A stretch of DNA of 64,000 bases from Silene conica (lineage: Eukaryota; Streptophyta; Magnoliopsida; Caryophyllales; Caryophyllaceae), in the NCBI GenBank assembly GCA_029255685.2, contig CM055312.2:83555010-83619009 (forward strand), written 5' to 3'. Below are positions 11,254 through 22,200 of the stretch, one piece after another. Each line of letters opens with the position of its first letter. Positions within the stretch are counted from its first letter, which is position 1. The position numbers and the translations under genes were made by a program. The notes beneath the pieces were generated by a model that saw only the letters and a program-made list of their open reading frames with translations, was not told the DNA's origin and did not search any database.

Positions 11254-12480
11254 CTAAATTAATTTGTGAAGTTCATAAAAAATTTCACCATGTAAATCAA
11301 AAGTAAGTCAATAGTCTTTTTTACTTGATATAAAAATAATATTAGTTTGTTCTATACATGTGATATTTTGTTAATAAAATTACCTCATTTATATTTATTT
11401 CTGTCATTCATCTTACCACCATCCTTGAACATATAATGCGTCCATCGTATGTATTAAATCATAGATACATCTAACCACCAAACTTGCCGCAATCATCTTC
11501 AGTACCACGCTGTAATGAAACGATCCACAATCCAAAGTCACATTTACTAACCTATCATAAAATTAAACAGCAAATGCGATGCAATCATCTTTATTATTCC
11601 TACCTTAAACAGCCATCTAACTCATAATCGGCACCATTCTCCTAGCTTCCAATACATACCTAACATATTTAAGTTACTTCTCGTTCACGAAACACTGAAA
11701 CTTATCCCACAAAATTAGTCCTCCATTTGAAAAATTAATTCATCTATCAGAAACGTAACTTCTACCATAAAAAATGTATCCCTAAAATCCTCAGTCTGTC
11801 GACATTTACTTGTATTACAAAAATTACACTCTTCAGCATCAGAGAGTAACTCTACTTCCAAGACACTTACCACCTCCCCTCAAGACCTATCTATTTCTAC
11901 TCATAAAAAAAATAGACCACATTCAATGTAAAATCAACCCTCACCCTATAATAATCAAAGTTGAGTATATATACATGTTACCTCAGAGATTTTTTTACCT
12001 ATTTTCATAACATTTATGTGTCTGTTATTTTCACAAAATAGAATTTTGAAATAAAATTTATTTATCTACTTTCTTTGTTGTTCTAATCATTGTCTTAGTA
12101 CGTACATATCATTTTTCCACATCATTTAAGTATCCGTCGTACGACTCGTATCTTTTCAACTAACAACCCAACACCAACAGAATCAACCGTACCTCTGAAC
12201 AACCCTAACTTGTAGCCATTTTCTTTTACAATTCAAATCACACGATCTTAAACGTCAGAGAGTAACTCTATCCCTGAAAATATATCTACTCCCTTGAGAC
12301 CTATATATCCTCATCCCTTAAAAAATCGACACATCCAATGTAAAATCGACCCCTACCCTATAAAATAATGTCCCACTGTAAAGAATAAGTTGAAAATATG
12401 GAGGAAGGAAAAGGTCACATTAACACTGTGGCACTTGGAACGACTAATTCAAGGCGAGACACTAACACTGGTAACTCCTT
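11254..12480. repeat. AT-rich accessory DNA with an internal direct repeat
   Basis: About 130 bp at 11826-11957 (motifs CAGAGAGTAACTCTA, AATGTAAAATC, CCCTATA) recurs diverged at 12243-12370, roughly 415 bp apart and in the same orientation. Open frames here are short and low in complexity. The segment may be the body of the Helitron-like element ending at 11223, but this is inference. Confidence 0.5.
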
Positions 12481-12598
12481 AACGATATGATCGATCCTTA
12501 GTTGATAAGCTCTGACTTTCTGAGTGTTTGTGAGAACCATTTTAATATTTTGAGTGTTAATAGTGAATAAGATGTGTTGTTGCGATTACAATGAATAT

Positions 12599-12818
12599 AA
12601 CAACGACTATTTATAAGAAGTTAGATGATAACGGTTACATTTTTAAAAGTTAACGGTCACATTTTTAAATTCTAACGGTAACATTTTAAATTATAACGGT
12701 TACATTTTCATATTACAACGGTAACATTTAAAAGTTAACGGTCACATTTTCATATTACAACGGTAACATTTTAAATTATAACGGTTACATATTCATTTTA
12801 CAACGGTAATATTTCAAA
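12599..12818 (-). repeat. Array of about nine 20-22 bp AACGGTWACATTTT-type repeats beside a TATA motif
   Basis: From 12624 to 12816 the motif AACGGT(T/A/C)ACATTTT recurs about nine times with alternating AT linkers. It starts directly after the end of the Mutator-type pseudogene read on the minus strand. Just beyond it, the minus strand reads TATAAATAG (12615-12607) and then a pyrimidine/A-rich leader, so the array plus TATA resembles a promoter firing leftwards. An ATG near 12540 opens only a 42-codon frame. Confidence 0.7.
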
Positions 12819-14730
12819 TCAATCAAGAAACACAGTATCAAAGTGCAATTTCCTCGCAACTTCTGGGTCATTTGTGGAAGGCTGTCTTCGGCGACGAACT
12901 TTAGGTGTTGTTTCCATTAATGTATGTCATTTCTCGATATTTGACTTGTACAAATCAGCATAGTGTGCTACCGCAGGGTCTCTTACTGATTCCCAACAAG
13001 GTTCGATTGGTGGCATCGGCATTGTTCTTGGGCATTTATTTATTGGGGATTGTTATACTCCAAGGTCTTCCAAAACGCGTGAACGTCGTCAAGATGGACC
13101 CTCTTACCCATTTTTTTGCAATTGGATCAATATGCAAGCACGTACAGGGTAACCCATGAGTAACCCGTAGCACACATCCACAATGTTCTTCCAACCCGTT
13201 CTCGAGCTCAATCCCTCTCTTAATCTCGGCTTCCATGATCTCAATGGCATTGATAGACACATGTCCTCGCAATAAGGAAAATACACGATACGCATTTCGC
13301 AGCTCACTCGTCGATACTTCTAACTCATGTCTAATTTTCGAGTGTTGAGTTTCAAGCATGGAGTGAATACGAGCCCACCTAGTATCAAGGTTTAAGTTAT
13401 GACTTTTCAACCAAGACTTCAAAAGGGAATGAGAGGACTCTACCCGGGAAGTGGTCGTGTTTCCAAGGTGGAAGTTCTGGTTTGTATATAAAGCAACAAA
13501 CTTCTTCCTGTATTTACCTCGTGTTTTGATCACATAACAAGCCAACACTTCCCACTAAAAGAATCTCATGTACTCCTAAACTCATCAACGGTGGATGCGT
13601 TGATCACGCGGTACCAACCGCTTTCTTCACTGTGCATGATCATATCTTTGTACCATATGAATTCCTTCCAAGAAAGTGCTTCTTTCTCCATAGCGCGATT
13701 CAAATGCCAACGACACAAAATGTGAGGAGTGTTCGGATAAAGGGACTCAATAGCGGCGATCAAACCCAACTCCCGATCAGCGACAAAGGCATAAATATAT
13801 GAAACCGTACAACTAATTAGCTCCTCTAATCTCCCCAACATCCACCCATAATCGGCTTCACTTTCTGATGGAAGGAGCACATTAACAATTAAGAAGAAGG
13901 AACCACGCGGTGTTACGCCAACAACCTCAACAAGAGCAATTTTGTGAATGTTGGTCTTGTACGTAGAGTCAATAAGAACCACATGTGGGTAAGCACAGAA
14001 GAGTTTAACGGCTTCTGGATGAGACATAAAAACATGACTGAGCTCCTTTGAACTGAGATCTAATTTGTGTCATTCCACATATTGAGCAACAACTGCTAGA
14101 GCCAACAGTTGTTGGGCGGGATTCCGCGTTCCTCTCATTTCACGCCGAACCTTTTTTGCCTCGCTATAAATTTGGGCGCTTATAGGTTGGGGTTTATATA
14201 TCAGGGGTTATTTGATGAAGACCATTTTTAATATCTCTCGGCGGAATCGATGTCCGGACTTGTTGCATCACAAAATCTTTCTCTTTGGCATCCAAACCGG
14301 CATAATGTCTATCCCCATCTTTGTACTTTATTACTTCGTGGTTGTGATATACACCCTTCTCCGAAGTAAAAAATGTTCCAAACAATCAACTCCTCCCCAT
14401 TTATATCATTAGCGTAGCGTAGTTCTGCACGACTCGAATCCGAAACAAACACTCGCACTTAACTGTCCATTTCTTCTTAGGCTTCTCGGGTTTTTCGGGA
14501 TCGATCTTCTTTCTGGTTCGGTCGTACCTTGAACAACGAAAGTATGAGCCGAGCAACTCCGGTTGTCTACGATTTTTGGCCCCATTTGATGCTTTTACTA
14601 AGGCAAACCCGTTATCAAAGACTATTTTTTTAGCCCAGTCAAACACCTCATCCCAACTCACAAAACATGTTTCCGTCTCAAATAGGTGGTTGTAATTAAC
14701 ACCATTTACACCAAACTCCTCAAACGAATC
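12819..14730 (-). pseudogene. Mutator-like (MULE/FAR1-type) transposase, degenerate
   Basis: The minus strand encodes pieces of a plant MULE transposase in the right order. The N-terminal zinc-binding region (14730-14404) follows a plausible acceptor TACCAG at 14736-14731. A KGVYHNHEV segment lies at 14385-14194. The MULE catalytic core (14027-13566) shows VVLIDSTYKTN, FVADRELGL and LCRWHLNRA. The C-terminal part (13548-13036) has a SWIM-type zinc finger, CGCVLRVTHGLPCTC, and a basic tail continues to a stop near 12819. Damage includes two in-frame stops at 14401 and just after it, a frame change and a TGA in the 14190-14040 stretch, a TGA after VDEFRST, and a further frame change with probable loss of some residues near 13550. 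A 5' leader exon appears to end at 15315 with donor GTAAGTGA. The N-terminal segment resembles FAR1/FRS transcription factors, but the decay argues for a dead transposon. Confidence 0.83.
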
Positions 14731-14862
14731 CTGGTAACACGCAAAATTAATAATGATTATATTCTAATCTAAAATATGTAAAAAGACCTAAATTTATGTA
14801 AAAAACTTAATAAAAAGACGGAAAACCAATTTAATAGTCTGATCCATGAAGGGACTTTGAAT

Positions 14863-15110
14863 ATTCACGTCCAACACCATGTTGGACGTGAATAGTACAC
14901 GTCCAAACCAGCAACACAGGGCGTGAACAGTTGACATCCTCGTCCATAATGGACGTTGGATATACACGTCCAATCCACAGGGGACGTGTAAACTCAACGT
15001 CCTCGTCCAATATAGACGTCTATATTCAACGCCCCCCTGCATTATGGACGTTGAATGTACACGTCCCACTCCATTGAGGATGTTGAGTTTTCACGTTTCT
15101 CTTCCATTAT
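14863..15110. repeat. Cluster of inverted and direct ACGTCCA/TGGACGT motifs
   Basis: Within about 250 bp the heptamer ACGTCCA or its complement TGGACGT, with near variants, occurs more than a dozen times. Many are arranged as short palindromes such as CGTCCATAATGGACG. A longer unit (ATAATGGACGTTGGATATAC near 14950) recurs diverged near 15043. The cluster sits in the leader intron upstream of the Mutator-type pseudogene and is denser in GC than its surroundings. Confidence 0.75.
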
Positions 15111-15471
15111 GATCGTAAAATTTCGATGGTCGTGTCGTTTCAAGCGAAATTTCGATGCTATGGGTCGTGTCGTGTACAATTCAATACTAATTCAATACTA
15201 ATTCTATGAAGACTAATTAACATGTAATTCAATTCATATGAACTGAATGATTTGAACATGTAATTCAATAAATACTAGTTTGATTCAAATGAAAATAGAT
15301 TTTTAGTCACTTACCGATGAATCGTTGTTAGCGTTTGACGTTGATTGTTAGTTGCTTGACATTGAATTGTTTAAAGTGTTGTTGTTTGGGAGAGTTTAGA
15401 GGAGAGATAAGCTAGAAAAATAGAGACTAAGGGCAATAAAGGTAAATTTTATAAAAAACATCGACTATTTA
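15111..15471 (-). other. Probable 5' leader of the Mutator-type gene
   Basis: On the minus strand this AT-rich stretch ends in a strong splice donor at 15314-15313 (CATCG|GTAAGTGAC). It fits an untranslated leader exon whose acceptor lies at 14731. No coding frame is present. Confidence 0.4.
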
Positions 15472-15779
15472 GACCATCCCCAAGCAAGGTCGATTGGGAG
15501 GTCGATATGGGATCGAGTCAAGTTAATTGTAATTAAGAAATCGATTAGAATTGACTCAAGTCGATTTGAGTCACAAATCGACTCAATTTGAGGTAAATTG
15601 ACTCACCAATTGACCTAGGTCGTGACTTTTGTTTGATTTCTTAATTAAATTGATTGGGTTATTGACCTAGGTCGTGACTTTTTGCTTGGGAGGGTTTAAG
15701 TGGGTCAGGTCAATAAGAAGAGATTAAGATATAATATACAATTGACCCGATTAAATTGATTTCTTGCTTGGGAATGGTC
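15472..15779. mobile_element. PIF/Harbinger MITE (308 bp)
   Basis: It begins GACCATCCCCAAGCAAGG and ends in the inverted CTTGGGAATGGTC. TTA lies on both sides, at 15469-15471 and 15780-15782. It belongs to the same terminal-repeat family as the elements at 1243-6077. The interior is made of repeated TCGATT/GACTCAA motifs, with no gene. Confidence 0.88.
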
Positions 15780-15782
15780 TTA

Positions 15783-16266
15783 CCTGAAAAAAACTTTAAG
15801 AAAAAAGATACTACTTGTCTACCAGGTAGAAGAAGTATGTGTAAATGTATGTGATTGATGTGTAAAAAGAGAGAAACACGACCTCCATTTTAATCTCCTC
15901 GGGATAAATTAAAAGAATAAAAATTAAGTTAAAATTCCATTTCTATCCTCAGAACATAGAGAGAGAAAAACAAAGGTTGAACAGAGAGAATCATCAAAAT
16001 CCGATTAATTCTTCCAATGTTGGGGGAATCTCAAATGGAGCTTACATTTTTCCCCTAACAACTATCACAATTTCAGACTAATAATCCTTTTTCTATAATT
16101 TCTGCCTTTTATTTTTGTTTTTGATTTGACCTTCTGATAATAAAATTTAATAATTTGTGGTAGAAATTAGGGCTGTAAATTGTAATTGATTCTTTCGGAT
16201 GAAGTGAGTCGCTTTTTCGGTGGTTGATTTTGACCTACAAGTGATATAGGCGGGGGATTGATAATA
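15783..16266 (+). promoter_or_regulatory. Upstream region and 5' leader of the PP2A B55 gene
   Basis: The 480 bp between the Harbinger MITE and the start codon should hold the promoter and 5' untranslated region. Purine-rich GAGAGAAA tracts (about 15868-15876 and 15958-15990) are typical of plant leaders. No convincing TATA box was identified. The MITE insertion sets an upper limit on the proximal promoter length. Confidence 0.45.
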
Positions 16267-19200
16267 ATGAGCGGCAGCGGCAACGGCAGCGGCGGAGGTG
16301 AGCCTTCCGGCTCAGCTTCGCTTGACTGGAAGTTTTCTCAGGTTTTCGGCGAACGTGCCGCCGGTGAAGAAGTTCAAGAAGGTATATATGTTTTTTAATA
16401 TTTAATTCATGCTGTGTATTGCCGTATTCTGTTGTAGACTTTAATGAGATCCAATTGTATGAATTACTTAAATTGGTTTAAACGCGAGGTTATATTATTG
16501 TTGGATCTGATATTTTGCGGGGTAATTTCTAGTTAGGGTGTGAAATGATCGGATGCAAGACTTTTAGTTGGTTTGAATGACGTTGTTTTGATTGAATGAA
16601 TTAGTTTGTTATGTAATTATTATACTCGAAATATCTTTGTTTGTATGACTATGATCGTGATTTTGTTACATGGGGTGTGCTAGCTATGCTCTGCTGCTTC
16701 AACCTTAGAAACACCCTTTTCCCTGCTCAGCTAATCACCGTGGAGCTTTTTACTAGCGAAACTTATAATGGTCACTTGCAGCGATTGCAAGTGGCGGAAC
16801 TTATAAGCTCCGCCACTTGGCATTTAGAGTGGAAAAGTGACATGAATCTGGCAATGGGCTGAAAATTTCTAGCCCTTTTAATAAGACTCCTAGTAAACGC
16901 CTCCGCGAAAAGATAATCAATCGACTAAGAGAAAAAAATTAGTGTTAGGGGAAATGATCGTGTAGCAAAATTGTTTCAACTTGAAGGAACTGTTTTAGTT
17001 GCTAAGCTGCTACACACATTTGGTAGTTATCTTACCTTATCTCCTTTTCTATCATTTACAGCTTTCTCTATTTATTAAAATGAACACAATGCCATGCAGC
17101 ATCTGAGCTTGTTTGCTAGGTATAGCTAAAAACGACTATATATTGCTCCTGTTCGTGCAGTTGATATTATATCAGCGATCGAGTTTGATAAATCTGGAGA
17201 TCATTTGGCTACTGGTGACCGTGGTGGTCGGGTGGTTTTATTTGAGAGGACAGACACGAAGGATGTGAGTCTTGCAAATTTCATCTTTTTCACACATGAT
17301 AATGGTCTATCGCTTTATTGTTCTTTTTTGCCGTCTTAATGCAGCATGGTATTAATAGAAGAGAGATGGAGAGCATGGATTACTCAGTTAGTAGGCATCC
17401 TGAGTTCCGTTATAAAACTGAGTTTCAAAGTCATGAGCCTGAGGTAACATCCCGAAATTTTTATATAATAATTACATGCCTGCATTTGTTTCTGGATACA
17501 AAGCCGTTTTTTTTTTCAAACTTATTAGTGCTTTGTTGTTGACCGATTTCGGTTTCTTTGATCAGTTTGACTACCTCAAGAGTTTGGAAATTGAGGAGAA
17601 AATTAACAAAATCAAATGGTGTCAAACTGCTAACAGCTCATTATTTCTTTTATCTACTAATGATAAGACCATCAAGTTCTGGAAGGTAGGTTTTTCTTCT
17701 CTACCATTTTCGCTTCTACTCAGATAATATCAAGTCATACCTGTTTAGTGAGGTGTCCGGTGGGTTTTTCTTATTATTTTACACCCATCGTTTTGAGGGA
17801 AATGGTGTTTAATTTTTTGACTCTGCTTATTATTTACGGAATTACTTTTTCATATACGGAGTTTACTCTTTCACATGCACTTTTTCATAATGTTTCCATA
17901 TTGTACCCTTTTCCCTAAGAATAATCAAATTGACTCTTATGAATACACTTTCCCTAAAATCCAATCTAACAAATCTAAAAACTTGAAAGATGGATTATAA
18001 TTTCTTTGCCTAGTGAAGTAAAATTCGTTTTTAACAATTATTAACACCTCTTATTCAAATTTTTGGGTTTAATTTTTAGTGAAATTAATATGAACAATTA
18101 TTATTAATTGGGGTTGTTGATTGTACTGAATGAGCATGAATCTTAGTATGAGCCTACCTTTTGTTCTACCGGAAGAAGAAAAGTCGCTATTTGTGCAACA
18201 ATTATGAAGCATCATTACTAAAGCACCGCCTAAACCCTTGTATACTATAAAAACTACTATAAGCTAGAAGGGAAGATGCACGAGCATATGAGTCCACGGA
18301 TGAATTGCCTAGCAATTTCACTATACAACTAACGAGTTTAAATTTTTTTGCTTGTTATTGTTCATGTATTTTTTAATAGTTTATTTGGAACAATGTTTGT
18401 CGGCGATTGATCGAAAGAGGTGACCGGAAATGGTGAACGAAAGTGGTGATGAGAGATGAGGGAAGAGGGAAAAAAATAATTGGGTGGGGAATGAAAAATG
18501 GCAAGACTAATATTGTAAAAGTCGTATGTGAAAGAGTAAAATCCGTATGTGAAAAAGCACATCCCATTATTTATTGTTTGGTCAGAGCTGGTTTGTTCGT
18601 GGAGGTTTATGTGATATAACTTTAGTTGTAGTGAGCCACTAGAATTAGAATTCAATTAGCAAAATCATCATAATTTGGAATGACAGTTGTCTTTGTATAT
18701 AAGAGGATTACTATTCTTCTCTATAAGTGCTGATCACATTGAACTTGAATCTGATATTACCTTGTTTCTAATTCTTTTTAATTACTAGGAGAGGATATTG
18801 ATTGTTAAAGAGCCGAGTTGAGTTAAACCATGATGGGATTATACATATCTAAGTTGGCTGTAGACAATCCCTGGGTGATTATAAATCTGCCAATTTTGTT
18901 TATGAGCTTGCGATATGTGTCGACCTAGGAAGTAGGAACATGTAGAAGTGTGACTTGCAAATGAACACTAGAGTGATAGAAATGGGGTTACTCATGCCTG
19001 AAGTAGGGGTGTTAAGCATTCAAAATCCTTTTGCTACGACAAAGAAGCTGTTTGGTGGGATTACGAAAGTGAAAATTAATTTCCGACATCTCGAGATTTA
19101 TTGACATAGGATGCGTTTTTTCAGATGCATCTCTGTGTATTGAGAATATGCAGTTAGATTCAATCTCTTCTGAGAACATACATATTAGAGATAAATTCCA

Positions 19201-22200
19201 TATGCTGATTGTCTGCACAATGATTGTATCACTACTTACCAATTACCTTGCGATGTACACTTTCCTATGGTTTGGTTGAATTTTAGTCTGATCGTGAACG
19301 CTGTTTCATTAATGCTTGACAGATATTTCATGCTTTTTGGGCCAAATGTGTATGTTGTGCCAGCAACTAAGACCTTCTGTAGTTTTTCTTTTGTTTTTGC
19401 TAGTTTATCTGTGTGCTTCATGCCTGTAAATTGTTACAGGTTCAAGAAAAGAAGATCAAGAAGATAAGTGAAATGAATATGGGCGCTAGTATTTCAAACA
19501 GTACTAAACCAAATATTGCAAATGGGGATTATGCAGACAAATTTTCTGGTTCCTTGAGTGATGACCTATCGTTCCCACCTGGAGGAGTATCCTCACTACG
19601 CTTACCTGTGGTAGTTGTACCCAATCTAATTCATGTTACTGTATCCCTCCTCCCCCTCTTATGCATTCTGGAAATTAGGTCTCCTCTAGGTCTTGTAATT
19701 ACACTCAGACACGAGTTTTTGATAAATCAATCATATGCATGCAATTTGCATCAAAAAATTTATCAATGTGGGTATGCAGTCTCTGTTTTTGTTGGGAACC
19801 TCCAATGTAGCTCTTCTCGGAAGTTAGACAAATAATAGTGTTTAGGTGGTTAATTGCCTCAGGAACGTCTTACTTTCAAACTTGTGTAGGTTGAAGTGTG
19901 GTTTTCTGGTAGTCATATTTTGTGTCAATTTTGTGTTTGAGTGGTCTTTTGTATTTTTGAATTCTATCTGATCAGGAAGGCTGTGTAGATTTACAGATTC
20001 ACTATGCTTGTTGCAGATTAATTGATAAAGTTTATGGGGCTCTTTGTTCTTACATCATTCTTAACTAGTAAAAACGTGACAACCAAATTTAATTTCCTTG
20101 TAGTCATCTTCTGTGGAAATATGTGTGTTTTTATATGCCTCTCTTAGATACTGGAACTACTGGTGAATGTGGTGATAGTAACATTGATTGCTCTGGTTTT
20201 GCAGGTCACCAGCAACGAGACTAGCCTTGTAGCTAGATGTCGAAGAGTATATGCTCATGCTCATGATTATCACATTAATTCTATATCACAAAACAGGTGA
20301 TGATTCTTATGAGCATATAATTGTAGAGTTAAATGTCCCATAAAGTTGGTGCTATGTATTTCCATCCCAGAGGCATATCCTGGAAATCAGGGTCTTACAT
20401 TTATGGCATTTTCTTTTCTTTTTCCTTTCTCTTCAAGATTGTTTATACAAAGCATTCACAGTGTGGTGTTTTCTTTTCATGCAGTCTGTTGTTTCTTAGT
20501 CTAACTTTTTTTTTTTTCTGTCTTAAATTAGAACCATCTATCATGAATTTTGACACTTCAAAAGTATGTGAGGACAAATTAGTCAAGAGTGATTGCTATG
20601 ATGATCTTGATGGTAGTCTTAGAGTGTTACCTCAAATTTCCAATATTGTGATGATTTTTTTGTTTCTTATTACATTTGGTTACAACATTTGAAACAAACT
20701 AAAGATGATGGTTTGAGATAAAACAATGATAGATCAGATGAAGGTTGGTGTGAGAAACATTAACAGCTGTGTTTGTATGGAGGATGTTGGAGGGGGACTA
20801 TTTCCCTAATTTGGTTAGCAAATTGGATTGGAGGGAAATGGTGGAGGGAGAAACAAGCCAGATTAGATCCCTTATATAATAGTACGCCCCCCCTCCACAC
20901 ACCACCCCAGGCCCTTCCTTCTCTTTCCCTCCTTCAAATATTCAACAAAACCTATGTTCTTAATACAAACTAACTATAGGCATCAAGACCGTTCAGAATA
21001 GGTGCATCTTGTTAACACTCGCTTTTAGCTGCTGTAGCTATATGTTATGCGGAGCCATTTGTGATACCAAGTTTCATATGTTTCTGTTGCAGCGACGGAG
21101 AGACTTTTATATCAGCTGATGATCTGCGTATAAACCTCTGGAACTTGGAGATCAGCAATCAGAGTTTCAATATCGTTGATGTAAAGCCTCAAAATATGGA
21201 GGATCTGACTGGTATCTTCTGGCTTCTGAAAACTTCTTTACAGCATCGTCACTGTTCTTTTGTTTAATCAGTTATTAGGCATTAGGTACTTGATTTTTTG
21301 GCTACGGGTCGCTTACTTTATATCTTCTGCGAAAATGAGTTTGCATTGATGGCTGTCATTGGTTCTGGCCGCATACATTCTTAGAATCTGTTAACTTCAT
21401 TTGCTCGTATTTCCCCCACTTTGGCCGTTGGTTAGATGAGTGTAAATCTGTCAGTAGGGATAGTGTTCTAGGAAAAACATTTGAATTCAAGGATACTAGA
21501 CTTAGATATAATTTTTGAAAAGTGGTGAAACGATCTATGGTAATACAGTAAGTGATAGATCAGCCCCATCATGCCACACACATTGGTTTGAATGTGCTCT
21601 TGTGTTGCCGATGATGAGGAAGTTATTCTCAACTTGGGTTTTACATGGGTCAGTTGGGGTAATGTTCTGCCAAAAAAAACGACCTCAAGGAAACCAGACT
21701 TAGAGATGATTTTTTTTGAAAAATAGTAGAATAATCTAGGGTGATACAATAAGTGATAGGTCACCCCATCACACCATGTGCATTGGTTTTGATGTGCTCA
21801 TGTGTTTAGATCTACTCGTGGATGATGGAAATGTCCACAACTTGGAGAATGTAGGTGTATATATATATACTTTAGCATTCTGTGATGTAAAAGTCCATCT
21901 CCATTCTTTGACTCCGAGGACTTAAAGCATGATAAAATATATATGGTAGTACTAATTTTTTCATTTTCTTTTCGTACAATTCTTTAAAAATGCGTGTAGG
22001 TCAGCTAACCCAATAAAGAAATGCTGTGTTTAGCTTTTAATTGGTGGGTCTCACCTATATTGTCATTCCACACTTCGAAAAAGAGCTCAAAAAGGAAATG
22101 GAACAGTCCCAAAGATATACGATTAGGAAAATAGGGTAATTCCTTAGAGTAAGAGGGAGAATCATGGTTTAAAATCTCGGCTGATATGTATTGATATCGG

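Noticed and set aside
12624-12816. Possible CRISPR-like array (regular 20-bp repeats)
   Set aside because: The repeats are imperfect, spacers are AT linkers rather than unique sequence, and the DNA is plant nuclear.
12819-14730. Functional FAR1/FRS transcription factor gene
   Set aside because: Several stops and frame changes interrupt it, and the order of domains fits a Mutator transposase equally well.
16641-16862. Open frame in intron 1 of the PP2A gene
   Set aside because: The flanking exons join cleanly without it, and it has no splice signals or family match.
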